The notes under the pieces are model-generated. The model was not told where the DNA came from, made no database searches, and was given only the letters and a program-made list of their open reading frames with translations. From IMG/VR virus record IMGVR_UViG_3300032284_001371, positions 1 through 33,206 of that record: a DNA stretch of 33,206 nucleotides. The stretch is one strand, 5' to 3'. Each line of letters begins with the position of its first letter. Positions within the stretch are counted from its first letter, which is position 1. Shown here in pieces: positions 20,734-28,194 of this stretch. A program made the translations under genes and the position numbers. This DNA comes from a virus.

Positions 20734-21095
20734 TACCACACCGATTCAGAGACGTTACGAGCCGTGCCCTGGTATCCACCAGGTTCACGAGTAAAGTCTA
20801 CACGAGTTGGCTGGAACTCCTCGTTCACATCCATAATGTCTAGTATACCTAGCTCACGAGTTCTATAACCAAAGCGTGGAGGGAATAATTGAACCTGTGG
20901 GAGTGGTGGACGAATCAAATCTGGTAAAAGGGCTGCAGGCATTGTAGCTGCTTTGAGTGCACGTGCCATAAATGCTTCTTGAGCATTGGCAAATGGACCC
21001 ATAAAATCATACCGGAGAAGAGAAGGTGTTGGATCCTCGCTAACAATGGGACGACCCTTACTATGATCATAGACCCCATCTGTTTGTTGTGTCAT
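20733..21095 (-). CDS. Hypothetical protein (120 aa)
   Basis: Contains YDFMGPFANAQEAFMARAL and a Pro-rich centre (RPPLPQVQLFPPRFGY), then a polar end (TREPGGYQGTARNVSES). No known domain. The overlap of 4 bases with the HTH/zinc-finger gene upstream and TAATG at its end link it to both neighbours. It could be a structural adaptor, judged only from composition. Confidence 0.6.
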   Translation of the reverse strand: MTQQTDGVYDHSKGRPIVSEDPTPSLLRYDFMGPFANAQEAFMARALKAATMPAALLPDLIRPPLPQVQLFPPRFGYRTRELGILDIMDVNEEFQPTRVDFTREPGGYQGTARNVSESVW

Positions 21096-21589
21096 TCGGG
21101 GTGCTCCTCTGATTTGTGCTGCATTGCTGCGTTCTTACCTTGTACTTGGGTACCGCAAGTTTTGCACTTGTAGGACGCATGGAAGTTTTCATGATGTTCT
21201 GCACCAGCATCTGCACCACTTAATGCCATGTTGCATTTAGGACAACGGAAGTTTTTTACCTGGCGTCCTGATTGAAAGCTTTCTGTACGGCCCACACGGC
21301 TTTTATGGCTATCTAAAAGATCATAAATCTGTTGACGTGGGAAATGAATAACAGGAACGCCCTCGCCTTCTCTGCCAATACCTTTAAAAGTTCTACGATA
21401 CGGAATCTTGGACATGTCGTTAGCAAGGTGCTCTTCATCAGATACTATTGGAAGATTTGGGTTAGGCTTCTGACGACGCATCCACGAATAAACTGTGCGG
21501 GGTTGAACTCCAAACAATGACGCCACCTCATGGTGGGTAATCCAGTCTGTTTCTTCTGGCTCACGGCGATTAATAATCTTCTTAGCCAT
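21092..21589 (-). CDS. Helix-turn-helix and double zinc-finger DNA-binding protein (165 aa)
   Basis: N-terminal HTH of the MerR/excisionase type (THHEVASLFGVQPRTVYSWM, about residues 18-37). C-terminal half: CPKC ... H/H (FRCPKCNMALSG, then HHENFH) and CKTC ... H/H (CKTCGTQVQG, then HKSEEH), two C2H2-like fingers about 21 residues apart. The ATG at 21589 is preferred over GTG 21598 since AGGTGG sits at suitable spacing and it forms TAATG with the upstream stop. Combining a bacterial HTH with paired C2H2-like fingers is unusual for a phage. Probably a transcription regulator or DNA-targeting adaptor. Confidence 0.75.
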   Translation of the reverse strand: MAKKIINRREPEETDWITHHEVASLFGVQPRTVYSWMRRQKPNPNLPIVSDEEHLANDMSKIPYRRTFKGIGREGEGVPVIHFPRQQIYDLLDSHKSRVGRTESFQSGRQVKNFRCPKCNMALSGADAGAEHHENFHASYKCKTCGTQVQGKNAAMQHKSEEHPE

Positions 21590-22134
21590 TAAATCCACCT
21601 AGGTTTCAAGTGAGTAAAGTTTTGTGCAATGCGGGGATTAAATTCTGCAGGAACGTTAGATGAAATGTTTGCTTTACCATCATTAACAAGATGTGGGGCA
21701 GGAGCAAGTGCCATCTTAGGTGCGTTTCGTGTGCCCATAAATACTACAGCGCCTTCTACTTCAGCAAGCTTATAGTTTCCCTCTTTAACTCTACGATTAG
21801 GCTCTAAATTCTTTGGCCACATATACTGAGCAGGATCAATACGCTCACCTCTATGTATACCACGTTGATATGCACGTTGGTTCTGACGATTTTTAAGAGA
21901 ATCTAAAACTGTATCTGAAACTGCATAAGGCTTGCCTTTATCATCACGACGTGAACGAATAGAACCTAGGTAACCATCAGGATACTCTGCTTGTGGGGCA
22001 CGACCAACACCAAGACGCAAGAAGTCCATCGCACTACGAGGAACCATAGGAGTACCTCCACCACCTGTAGTGGTGTACGCTCCTATATAACCGCTAGCAC
22101 CTAGGTACTGCCAGTTTTGATGCGACTGTGCCAT
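21589..22134 (-). CDS. Hypothetical protein (181 aa)
   Basis: N-terminus with a Gly/Thr-rich stretch (YIGAYTTTGGGGTPMV), then RSAMDFLRLGVGRAPQAEYPDG and a basic Arg/Asn/Gln region (NRQNQRAYQRGIHRGER). No recognised domain. AAGGAGTATTA precedes the ATG. It is the first gene after the terminator at 22177-22200 and so may begin a transcript of its own. Function unknown. Confidence 0.62.
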   Translation of the reverse strand: MAQSHQNWQYLGASGYIGAYTTTGGGGTPMVPRSAMDFLRLGVGRAPQAEYPDGYLGSIRSRRDDKGKPYAVSDTVLDSLKNRQNQRAYQRGIHRGERIDPAQYMWPKNLEPNRRVKEGNYKLAEVEGAVVFMGTRNAPKMALAPAPHLVNDGKANISSNVPAEFNPRIAQNFTHLKPRWI

Positions 22135-22176
22135 TAATACTCCTTAGACAGGTAAATAATACCCTTAAATGATAAA

Positions 22177-22200
22177 AGGCGTGGGTGTAATCCCACGCCT
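22177..22200 (-). terminator. Terminator at the end of the lysis module
   Basis: A perfect 9-bp stem AGGCGTGGG 22177-22185 / CCCACGCCT 22192-22200 with a 6-nt loop. On the minus strand it is followed by TTTTATCATTT. It lies just after the holin candidate (22216-22401). Confidence 0.88.
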
Positions 22201-22215
22201 ATTATCCTCAAATAC

Positions 22216-22401
22216 TTACTTTGCTGCTGGCTTTAGCTTATCAACAGCGGACTTTAGAACTGGCCCAATGACACCAATTAGAGCAGCCCAAGCTACTTTC
22301 TTAATGTCGTGGTTACCAGTCTGATAAATAGCTACCCCAGATGCCACTACTGCATATAGGTAGTGCTCAACAAGTGCCTTTTGTTTTGATGATACTGTCA
22401 T
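22216..22401 (-). CDS. Holin candidate, two hydrophobic segments (61 aa)
   Basis: Two membrane-type segments (HYLYAVVASGVAIYQ at about 13-27 and VAWAALIGVIGPVLKS at about 36-51) separated by a polar turn, with basic ends (KLKPAAK). Small size, two segments and charged tail fit class II holins, which form the membrane lesion that releases or activates endolysin. The gene closes the lysis module containing the CHAP endolysin and lies immediately before a terminator. No sequence family is certain. Confidence 0.62.
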   Translation of the reverse strand: MTVSSKQKALVEHYLYAVVASGVAIYQTGNHDIKKVAWAALIGVIGPVLKSAVDKLKPAAK

Positions 22402-22411
22402 TTTGTATTCC

Positions 22412-22642
22412 TTATTCTGTAGGTGTTACATTGTTTACGTAAGGTGTAACAATATGTGAATCAGCCTGGACATTAGGAGAAGAAGATGAATAATGCGGGC
22501 TAGCTGATCCTGCCAAAGCAGCGGAGACAGCCAGGCTTATATGTTTAATATCTGTAGAAAAGCCAGAGTTAGCCCAGGCTGTAAACCCGGCCGTACTAGC
22601 TATACCCATAGAAACTGGGCTCTTGAAATTAAACTTTATCAT
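22412..22642 (-). CDS. Small protein with weak hydrophobic segment (76 aa)
   Basis: A mildly hydrophobic part (SMGIASTAGFTAWANSGF, then ISLAVSAALAGSAS) in the first 50 residues, then a Ser/Asn/Pro-rich tail. It may insert in or attach to the membrane. It overlaps the DUF1003 gene by 14 bases and precedes the holin candidate by 10, so it belongs to the lysis module by position. Function unknown. Confidence 0.58.
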   Translation of the reverse strand: MIKFNFKSPVSMGIASTAGFTAWANSGFSTDIKHISLAVSAALAGSASPHYSSSSPNVQADSHIVTPYVNNVTPTE

Positions 22643-22958
22643 TTTCTTCCTCTAGGATCTCCATGATTCTGTTCACATGTCGGCGGAGCTCTTCAATGTG
22701 ATTGTGAGTTGCTTGATCTAGTTTTAGATCCTTTGTAATAATCTTGCGATCCATATCACCCGAACGATTTGTAGCGTTCAGAATAAGTCCAGATAACAAG
22801 ATTGATTCCAAAGAAACAATCAAGGTCAGTAACCCATATGGAAAGGCTTCAAGGTGAAATCCAATCCATATACCCCACAATAAACAGTGTACCACTTGGA
22901 ACCAAACTGATGCAAACGATTCAGATGCCCAGTCAGCTACACGTTGAAACTGCTTCAT
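22629..22958 (-). CDS. DUF1003-like membrane protein (109 aa)
   Basis: Matches the DUF1003 pattern: an N-terminal amphipathic RVADWASESFASVWF, a first membrane segment (VVHCLLWGIWIGFHL), then PYGLLTLIVSLESILLSGLI and the conserved NRSGDMDR after it, followed by a coiled helix (NHIEELRRHVNRIMEIL). DUF1003 proteins are small bacterial membrane proteins of unknown function. In this location, between endolysin and holin candidate, it could be a holin, antiholin or other lysis membrane component; that is inference. Overlaps the endolysin gene by 4 bases. Confidence 0.82.
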   Translation of the reverse strand: MKQFQRVADWASESFASVWFQVVHCLLWGIWIGFHLEAFPYGLLTLIVSLESILLSGLILNATNRSGDMDRKIITKDLKLDQATHNHIEELRRHVNRIMEILEEENDKV

Positions 22959-23824
22959 GATCCTGCCTTTGCCACCATAGATGCGTATGTCATAGCCCCT
23001 AAAATCTTCTGTTTCTTTTCAGCAGTCAATCCAGGGTATTTAGACTGATATACGGGAATTAAGGCAATCTCAGCATCATTTAAAACATTAGAGACTAAGT
23101 TTGCTGGGAGCAATCCCGCATTCGCTAAAGCTCGTGCAACTATAAGTTCTGCAGTTCCTTTAGCCCCTACTTTAAATACGCTAGATCCTGGAAATGGTGG
23201 GGCAACTATGACCGTAGTTTTAGCTGTAGGGGTGCTTGAAGTAGCGCTGTGTACGCCTGCAACTCCTGCGCCGCCTATAGCTGTTGCTCCCGCTACACCA
23301 GTGGCCAAGGCCCTGTTACTTAAACCGTTATTTTTAGCAGGGGCAACCGGATTAGGATACTTAGGGCGTGCAATTCCCATTACTCCTAGATATGGACGAT
23401 GACGAAGAAATACTCCTATGCCATTAGCTTGTGATCCTATAGCGTGATCGGGGCTAGTATTTCCTTCAACAGTTGTGATCCCGTCAGTGCTAGCACCTAC
23501 AATAATACCCACATGCTCAGCAGTACCATTTCCGCTAAAATTAAAAAAAACAATATCTCCTGGTTGTCCAGCGTACTTATCAACTATCTGACCATGTTTT
23601 TGAAACCACGATAATCCTGAGGGACAATATGAAAATCCTTTATCAGTTTCAGCTGCTACAAGAGCGGATAACTTTGCTTGATCAAAGATCCAAGAAACAA
23701 ACATGGCGCAATAAGGTTGATTATTTACTCCATACCATGCTCCATAAGGATTTTCATTATTTGGTCCTTCAATAAACCCAACCTGTTGCTGAGCTATATT
23801 TACTATATCTAATCCACTACTCAT
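22955..23824 (-). CDS. CHAP-domain endolysin (289 aa)
   Basis: The N-terminal CHAP domain (about 1-155) has the catalytic Cys in QPYCAMFVSWIF (C39), the His in AEHVGIIVG (H104) and the polar residues in VEGNTS (E120/N122). CHAP enzymes cut peptidoglycan as amidases or endopeptidases. A Gly/Ala/Thr/Ser linker (about 170-205) leads to a C-terminal helical domain of about 75 residues (LIVARALANAGLLPANLV) that may bind cell wall. No signal peptide, so it needs a holin. Neighbours are a DUF1003 protein, an HNH protein and a holin candidate. Confidence 0.9.
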   Translation of the reverse strand: MSSGLDIVNIAQQQVGFIEGPNNENPYGAWYGVNNQPYCAMFVSWIFDQAKLSALVAAETDKGFSYCPSGLSWFQKHGQIVDKYAGQPGDIVFFNFSGNGTAEHVGIIVGASTDGITTVEGNTSPDHAIGSQANGIGVFLRHRPYLGVMGIARPKYPNPVAPAKNNGLSNRALATGVAGATAIGGAGVAGVHSATSSTPTAKTTVIVAPPFPGSSVFKVGAKGTAELIVARALANAGLLPANLVSNVLNDAEIALIPVYQSKYPGLTAEKKQKILGAMTYASMVAKAGS

Positions 23825-24251
23825 TTTTTAATACCTCCGCTGCGGGAGCTGTTCCTGTCTTACGGTACCTAAATGTTTCCCACAATGGGGACGGAATTTC
23901 ATGAATACCAAAGCGTGTGCGATGGTGGGTTTCACATAAGACCTCTAAATTTCCAGGGCTTTCAATCCACTTTTGAAACTCTTCATCATCTTCAAAGTGA
24001 ATACCAAAAGCCTGCTCAACCTTAGCTGGATCCATATTATTGATCTGGCTAAATTCTATGTGGCTATGATGCAGCTCTGGCTGTCCTGAGCATAAATCAT
24101 CATTAATAATACATTTCCATAGCCCGACCTTCTTAATGCGGCTTTTAGCTTGGTTAAACAAATGATAGTGAGGGTCTGATTCACGTGGCTCATGGGAAGG
24201 TACTGATACAGCCAAATGTAAGTTCATGTTTTGCTTATGTGCATCTGTCAC
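23817..24251 (-). CDS. HNH-type endonuclease (144 aa)
   Basis: Seen: C47 and C54 (WKCIINDDLC), HH61-62 with H64 (ELHHSHIEF), N101 in PGNLEVLC, C106 and ETHH (109-110). This is the ββα-metal fold order of HNH nucleases with a structural zinc from cysteines. Location inside the lysis module, overlapping both neighbours, is unusual for a packaging-associated HNH and could mark an inserted homing-type gene or a general nuclease. Length is within the normal range for free-standing HNH proteins. Confidence 0.8.
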   Translation of the reverse strand: MTDAHKQNMNLHLAVSVPSHEPRESDPHYHLFNQAKSRIKKVGLWKCIINDDLCSGQPELHHSHIEFSQINNMDPAKVEQAFGIHFEDDEEFQKWIESPGNLEVLCETHHRTRFGIHEIPSPLWETFRYRKTGTAPAAEVLKNE

Positions 24252-24727
24252 TGGTATATCAACCTTTCTGCCAAATCGCCTGGCGTAACAAGATTAATAG
24301 GCTTATTAATCAAAGTAAAGCCTGCTTTATAATAGGATTCTGCAACTAATTCAGAACAAATAAATCCTTGGCGCTTTGATAGCTTATTCCATAGCTTTAC
24401 TGGTGGAATGCGTAGCCCAATAATACGAAGAAAAATTGTAAAAATATCTAAGAAACCATAAGGCTTGCCTATCTGAGCTACGGCATAATCTACGATTGCT
24501 GCACGACGGTCTTCTGTAATGTTTTCGTGTTGATTCCACGCAATATGATCATAGTTACTGGCTTTACCAAAGCTAACGCCTACAGGCCTAGCTTCTACGA
24601 GTACGTCGCCTTCAATGCAAATTACAGCATGATTCCATTGGCTTAAAGTACCTAGACGAATTAACTTAGCTACTATGCCGTTGGTTTTTACCACGCCATA
24701 GTCACCAGGACGAGGCGTGTAAGGCAT
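24248..24727 (-). CDS. Permuted papain-like amidase/peptidase (159 aa)
   Basis: H33 in QWNHAVICIEGD comes before C124 in GFICSELVAESYYKAG, the reversed (permuted) order of the YiiX/LRAT-type papain fold. A hydrophobic helix (FLDIFTIFLRIIGLRI, about 92-107) lies between. Enzymes of this group cleave amide or ester bonds in cell-wall or lipid substrates. Its place right beside the CHAP endolysin suggests a second wall- or membrane-acting lysis enzyme. Overlaps both neighbouring genes by 1-4 bases. Confidence 0.82.
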   Translation of the reverse strand: MPYTPRPGDYGVVKTNGIVAKLIRLGTLSQWNHAVICIEGDVLVEARPVGVSFGKASNYDHIAWNQHENITEDRRAAIVDYAVAQIGKPYGFLDIFTIFLRIIGLRIPPVKLWNKLSKRQGFICSELVAESYYKAGFTLINKPINLVTPGDLAERLIYQ

Positions 24728-24987
24728 TATTCTACCTCGTCTACGTGCTGCTCAAAGCGACCTTCGAGCTTAGCTACCTTAATTGATATCTTAATTTGGT
24801 TATCACGTAGTTCTCTAAGTAGTGGGAGCACCTCTAAATTAATTTTATCATTAAGAGAAGTCCCATGGTTTGGCTTTAATTCTGAGAGATAGTGTTTAAC
24901 TATCCAGCGTAATCCAAAACCTGCGGCTCCCAGGATAGCTAGAGCTGCTGAAATTCCTTGTAAAAGGTTAATAGTATTTGTACTCAC
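24727..24987 (-). CDS. Membrane-anchored coiled-coil protein (86 aa)
   Basis: One membrane segment (ISAALAILGAAGFGLRWIV, about 12-30) followed by a polar, helical C-terminus with heptad-like spacing (LLRELRDNQIKISIKVAKLEG). GTG start with GGAG at good spacing, only about 20 bases after the terminator at 25009-25042. Small single-span proteins of this kind occur at the head of actinophage lysis modules; a holin, spanin-like or regulatory role is possible. Confidence 0.68.
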   Translation of the reverse strand: MSTNTINLLQGISAALAILGAAGFGLRWIVKHYLSELKPNHGTSLNDKINLEVLPLLRELRDNQIKISIKVAKLEGRFEQHVDEVE

Positions 24988-25008
24988 TCTATCTCCATAG
25001 TAAAATAA

Positions 25009-25042
25009 GCCGGCGTATGCACATATTGTGCACTACACCGGC
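25009..25042 (-). terminator. Long terminator-like hairpin before the lysis module
   Basis: GCCGG 25009-25013 / CCGGC 25038-25042, GTA 25015-25017 / TAC 25034-25036, TGCACA 25018-25023 / TGTGCA 25027-25032 with one mismatch and one bulge. On the minus strand it is followed by TTATTTTACT. It ends the metallophosphoesterase transcript; the next gene starts too close for a promoter, so read-through is probably partial. Confidence 0.82.
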
Positions 25043-25064
25043 CTATCTGTAACGCTAAATTGTA

Positions 25065-26204
25065 TTACTTAAGTGTACTTACAATCTCTTGTCCACGGTA
25101 CATTGTTTTACCTTTATGAATGTGTACTTGATCAAAATGAAAACTATCATCGTCACCATCTTTAAAAAATATAACGCTTACTCCTTGTTGCCAGTTCTCG
25201 AAATACTGTAACGCTTGCCCTTTAACATCCACGCCACCTTTAACGGATGGGACGGCCCCATCAACACGGCATAAGCAGCCGGGGCTAAACGAAACACTTT
25301 TAATTGCTTGGTCACGATCAAATACTGTCTTGGACTGCTGTTCCATGCGATGAGTATGGCCGAAAAGGGTTGAAATATTTGGATTTGAATTTGCATATTG
25401 TGCAGCAGTTGAACCACCGCTATTAGCACGATCACCATGCATAGCACGTAAACGTTTATTAATCCAATGTGCGGCAGCTGGATACCCATCTATAAATTCC
25501 ACCCCTAATTCATCACAACGTAGCAAATTTTGTAAGCTAAGAACTGGCCAAGAATCTGGCATATTTGCAACTTTAATTCCATAGGCAGCTGCGGCGTTAT
25601 TGTTAATAAACCGTGTAAGACGCTTATCGTGATTACCTTCTAAAAGGATAATACGGGCAGCCGCACCTGCATTAGCCCGTTGTTCTGCAAGGAATTTATG
25701 TCCTCGGTTAATAGCTAGTTGAGCAGTATTTGCAAAGTTTGATTCCTGCTCATATGTTCCATACATAGGAAGATCTAAAAAATCCCCAAGATTAATTACC
25801 TGATCTAAAGGATGTCCATGATCTAATCCCACAATTTGTAGGGCTACATCCATTGCATCTTCATCGTGAAATGGATCTAATGTTCCATCTTCATATTTGC
25901 GGTAACCGATCTGTGGATCTGGCAATGCTACAGCTACCTTCCAGCCACTGCTGATCAGCGCAGGGGTCGGGGTTGGTTTTGGATTAATGACTATTGGATC
26001 TGCAGGCTGTACTGGCTGCCATGCTGGTCCTTCGCTCCACTTAGGAGAAAGAATAATCTTAGTATCATCTGGGTTATTAGATAGACTGACCTTGCTAATC
26101 TTACCCACATCATCTGGGGTGAGACCGTTAGCCTTAAGTAATTTATCAATAGAGCTTAGTGCCCCATCAGCTTTAGCAGAATTGTATGCATCTTCTAGCG
26201 ACAT
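25065..26204 (-). CDS. Metallophosphoesterase (379 aa)
   Basis: Complete calcineurin-type metal-binding set in order: D96-x-Q98 (LPDPQIG), GD141 (NLGDFLD), GNHD (190-193, LEGNHDKRL), HGD (256-258) and GHTH (282-285). Residues 1-85 are an N-terminal extension with a short helical domain and a Pro-rich linker (IVINPKPTPTPALI). The enzyme class cleaves phosphomonoesters or diesters, including DNA and cyclic nucleotides. In phages, such genes lie near recombination functions, as here. Substrate cannot be assigned. Confidence 0.88.
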   Translation of the reverse strand: MSLEDAYNSAKADGALSSIDKLLKANGLTPDDVGKISKVSLSNNPDDTKIILSPKWSEGPAWQPVQPADPIVINPKPTPTPALISSGWKVAVALPDPQIGYRKYEDGTLDPFHDEDAMDVALQIVGLDHGHPLDQVINLGDFLDLPMYGTYEQESNFANTAQLAINRGHKFLAEQRANAGAAARIILLEGNHDKRLTRFINNNAAAAYGIKVANMPDSWPVLSLQNLLRCDELGVEFIDGYPAAAHWINKRLRAMHGDRANSGGSTAAQYANSNPNISTLFGHTHRMEQQSKTVFDRDQAIKSVSFSPGCLCRVDGAVPSVKGGVDVKGQALQYFENWQQGVSVIFFKDGDDDSFHFDQVHIHKGKTMYRGQEIVSTLK

Positions 26205-26431
26205 GAGCAGTTCCCGTTTCTATGTTCCTTGAGTGAAGTTAATCCAAATTGTGCACCGGCTGACTTGTAAAGAGTAAATAGACTTCTAGTAGAAAAGTCT
26301 TCATTATCTAATGAATCTAAAAAGGCGATTAAATCACCCTCAGTTAAAGTAGCGGCCCATTGACCTACAACGCACTTGCCTGCTATAAAACTGTTCTTTT
26401 CTTTTGCTTCAGCATATAAGCTTTCTAGCAC
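26195..26431 (-). CDS. Small HTH-like protein with HRxGxCxC ending (78 aa)
   Basis: Features GKCVVGQWAATLTEGDLIAF followed by TRSLFTLYKSAGAQFGLTSL and the ending HRNGNCSC. This order (one 'C-V-x-x-W' helix, a helix-turn-helix-like pair, and a final H-R-x-G-x-C-x-C) is common in phage proteins annotated as HTH DNA-binding. GTG start at 26431 after AAGGAGG. Overlaps the metallophosphoesterase gene by 10 bases. Likely a regulator or DNA-binding adaptor. Confidence 0.62.
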   Translation of the reverse strand: MLESLYAEAKEKNSFIAGKCVVGQWAATLTEGDLIAFLDSLDNEDFSTRSLFTLYKSAGAQFGLTSLKEHRNGNCSCR

Positions 26432-26494
26432 TGCGCCTCCTTGATTATTTACTAGAGGCCTTGTTACAGGCCCCTATTAAACATTATACTACTT

Positions 26495-26851
26495 TTAGTA
26501 CGAAGTTCCCATTCCTTCACCAAAGCTACCTGCCTGTGAACGCTTTGTTGAAGCTGGAATAATACGACCGTTTGCTTGAGTTGCCCCAGCAGATGGTTCG
26601 TTTTGTTTTACGATGCTTGCAATCACTGTGTGTGCAGCACCATTGCGCTCAGAAGCTGAGATAGGACGATTTACTCGTGTACCTTGGTTCTGAACTGCTG
26701 GATCTCCTGCTTGTGTGTTTCCACGAGGCATTAGCTTGCCTGAAGCTGGAGAAGAAGATGGGGATGTAAAAGAAGTAGCTGAACGACCCATTGAGGAGCG
26801 ACCTTGGGTATTTTCTGCAGCTACTGCAGTATCTAGATCTGACTTTGCCAT
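26495..26851 (-). CDS. Ser/Ala/Gly-rich disordered protein (118 aa)
   Basis: Low-complexity composition: Ser, Ala, Thr, Gln and Gly dominate (SATSFTSPSSSPASGK, GDPAVQNQGTRVNRP). Only one short region (NGAAHTVIASIVKQNEPS) looks ordered. ATG at 26851 with a weak site. No family recognised. Its neighbours are the SpoVS and HTH-like genes. Could be a scaffold-like or virion-surface protein, but composition alone does not tell. Confidence 0.58.
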   Translation of the reverse strand: MAKSDLDTAVAAENTQGRSSMGRSATSFTSPSSSPASGKLMPRGNTQAGDPAVQNQGTRVNRPISASERNGAAHTVIASIVKQNEPSAGATQANGRIIPASTKRSQAGSFGEGMGTSY

Positions 26852-26896
26852 TATTGGTACCTAACTGTTAAGAGAGCTCTTGTTGTAAAGAATATA

Positions 26897-27181
26897 TTAA
26901 CTTACAGTAATTGTAAAGACTATCGCTGATATCTGGCCATCTCTTGAATCTACCGTAGTAAATCCTGGTCGGCAAGTTAGGTTCATTCCTCGTGGAGCAA
27001 CGTACCCACTAGCAATTGCAATAGCTTTAACAGCCTGATTGACTGCTGAGGCGCCTACTGCACGGAGGCGTACCTCTGGTTTTTCATATAGGGCGTGAGC
27101 TATAGCTGACCCTACTGATTGAGCGTTTGACCCGGCGCTTACACGCAGGAACTTTTCCTCTGTATTTATAATTTCTGTCAC
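26897..27181 (-). CDS. SpoVS-family protein (94 aa)
   Basis: Matches SpoVS along its length: LRVSAGSNAQSVGSAIAHAL, then VGASAVNQAVKAIAIASGYV, APRGMNLTCRPGF and a final strand ISAIVFTITV. SpoVS is a small protein of the Alba-like fold that affects sporulation and septation in Bacillus and occurs widely in other bacteria; nucleic acid binding has been suggested from the fold. The NQAVKAIAIA helix is the family hallmark. GTG start at 27181. The frame stays open for 34 more codons upstream (to 27283) without an ATG, GTG or TTG. In the phage it sits between recombination genes. Confidence 0.88.
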   Translation of the reverse strand: MTEIINTEEKFLRVSAGSNAQSVGSAIAHALYEKPEVRLRAVGASAVNQAVKAIAIASGYVAPRGMNLTCRPGFTTVDSRDGQISAIVFTITVS

Positions 27182-27267
27182 GTTCTTGTAGTCCTTTAGG
27201 TTCGATTTATATCGCCCACCTGGTCCTACAATACCCTTTAAACGCCCGTCAGTACGCCTATAAGGCC

Positions 27268-27606
27268 CTAACTCTTCATACCCCTATTCAGGAGGTCAAC
27301 CCACACAGAAGCGGGCATAGTGGCATACCACTGGCCCACATCAGTGGTTCCCTTTTTCTTATGAATTACAACTCCAGTCCAAGCACCATCATTCTTCATT
27401 TCAGTTTCTAGTTCTTTAAGCCATTCAGATAGTTTCATAGTGGCTTGGTTCTTAATTTCAATAGTTACTCCAGGTATACCTGAAACATCTCCTTTATCAA
27501 GAGTTGCCCCAGCTAAACGCCTATCGGCATATGGATACCATTTTTTAAGCCAAGCTACTACAGCTCTTTCTGCTCCGCTACCTTTTGCTTTAGCTGGATT
27601 GCTCAC
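27268..27606 (-). CDS. Holliday-junction-resolvase-like PD-(D/E)XK nuclease (112 aa)
   Basis: KGSGAERAVVAWLKKW supplies the first Glu, LDKGDVSGIPG the Asp and VTIEIKNQATMKLSEWL the E-x-K core, the order of archaeal-type Hjc resolvases and related phage enzymes. The GTG at 27606 is chosen because GAGGAA lies at good spacing; an upstream in-frame GTG at 27621 has no site. These enzymes cut four-way DNA junctions during recombination and before packaging. Near RecA and a Cas4-like nuclease. A second candidate resolvase is at 29548-29871. Confidence 0.82.
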   Translation of the reverse strand: MSNPAKAKGSGAERAVVAWLKKWYPYADRRLAGATLDKGDVSGIPGVTIEIKNQATMKLSEWLKELETEMKNDGAWTGVVIHKKKGTTDVGQWYATMPASVWVDLLNRGMKS

Positions 27607-27715
27607 AAGTACATTCCTCACAACATTTTGTTTTAGCTAGAGGAAGCTGCGTGGTATCAATACCAAGCTCTTCATCTGTAAATAATGATAATTGTTCCCA
27701 TTTACCTTCGGTCAT
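27590..27715 (-). CDS. Mini-protein with Cys-rich end (41 aa)
   Basis: Starts MTEGKWEQLSLFTDEE, ends with KCCEECTCEQSS. Four cysteines within seven residues (CCEECTC) could bind metal or a cluster, although the spacing is unusual. The ATG at 27715 overlaps the preceding gene's end by 4 bases, and its stop lies 17 bases inside the resolvase gene, consistent with coupled translation. No family recognised. Confidence 0.6.
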   Translation of the reverse strand: MTEGKWEQLSLFTDEELGIDTTQLPLAKTKCCEECTCEQSS

Positions 27716-28194
27716 GATACAAATCTCCTTTGTCTTGATCGTAACCCTCCGCCATCTGATGTGCGGCGGGTAAGCTCACGAGAGACTACCTGACTGTCTC
27801 TCTCAACATTGAGAGTTCTAGTCTCAATGAGTTTACGAAAAGCGTACTTAGTATCCAGATCATAGTTTAGATCTTTCATTTCATCTGAAGCCTGGATAGT
27901 TGCCTTTACTAAGGTGACACGGTCACCTTTGGCCCCAGTCCAATTACTAAGCAATGCTGCAGCCTCTGCATTGTCCACAGTGCGTTGGCTTTCACGTTCA
28001 TTAACAATCGCAATAGCCATAGCCCCAGCTAGATAGTCATTCCATTGGGTGAACTGTACAAATAGATCCATAAGACCTTCATCATCCAGCTCTGTTATAT
28101 CCCGTGGAAGATCTGGGATATCAAAGTCAGGCTTGTTAGGCAAGCTGAACCCCAATTTGTTGAGAGAAGCAAGAACGTCTTTACTAATACTCAT
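27712..28194 (-). CDS. Actinophage-type hypothetical protein (160 aa)
   Basis: Acidic N-terminus (PDFDIPDLPRDITELDDEG), then long helices (LMDLFVQFTQWNDYLAGAMAI) and a basic C-terminus ending in LTRRTSDGGG and RSRQRR. The mixed acidic/basic ends and the NVERDSQVVSRELTRR region are similar to proteins found beside Cas4-like exonucleases in actinophages. A role in recombination is plausible from context, without a known domain. Overlaps both neighbours by 4 bases. Confidence 0.6.
   Translation of the reverse strand: MSISKDVLASLNKLGFSLPNKPDFDIPDLPRDITELDDEGLMDLFVQFTQWNDYLAGAMAIAIVNERESQRTVDNAEAAALLSNWTGAKGDRVTLVKATIQASDEMKDLNYDLDTKYAFRKLIETRTLNVERDSQVVSRELTRRTSDGGGLRSRQRRFVS

Noticed and set aside
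27268-27290. Programmed frameshift joining the resolvase-like gene to the SpoVS extension
   Set aside because: No X XXY YYZ slippery heptamer is present before the resolvase stop in the right frame.
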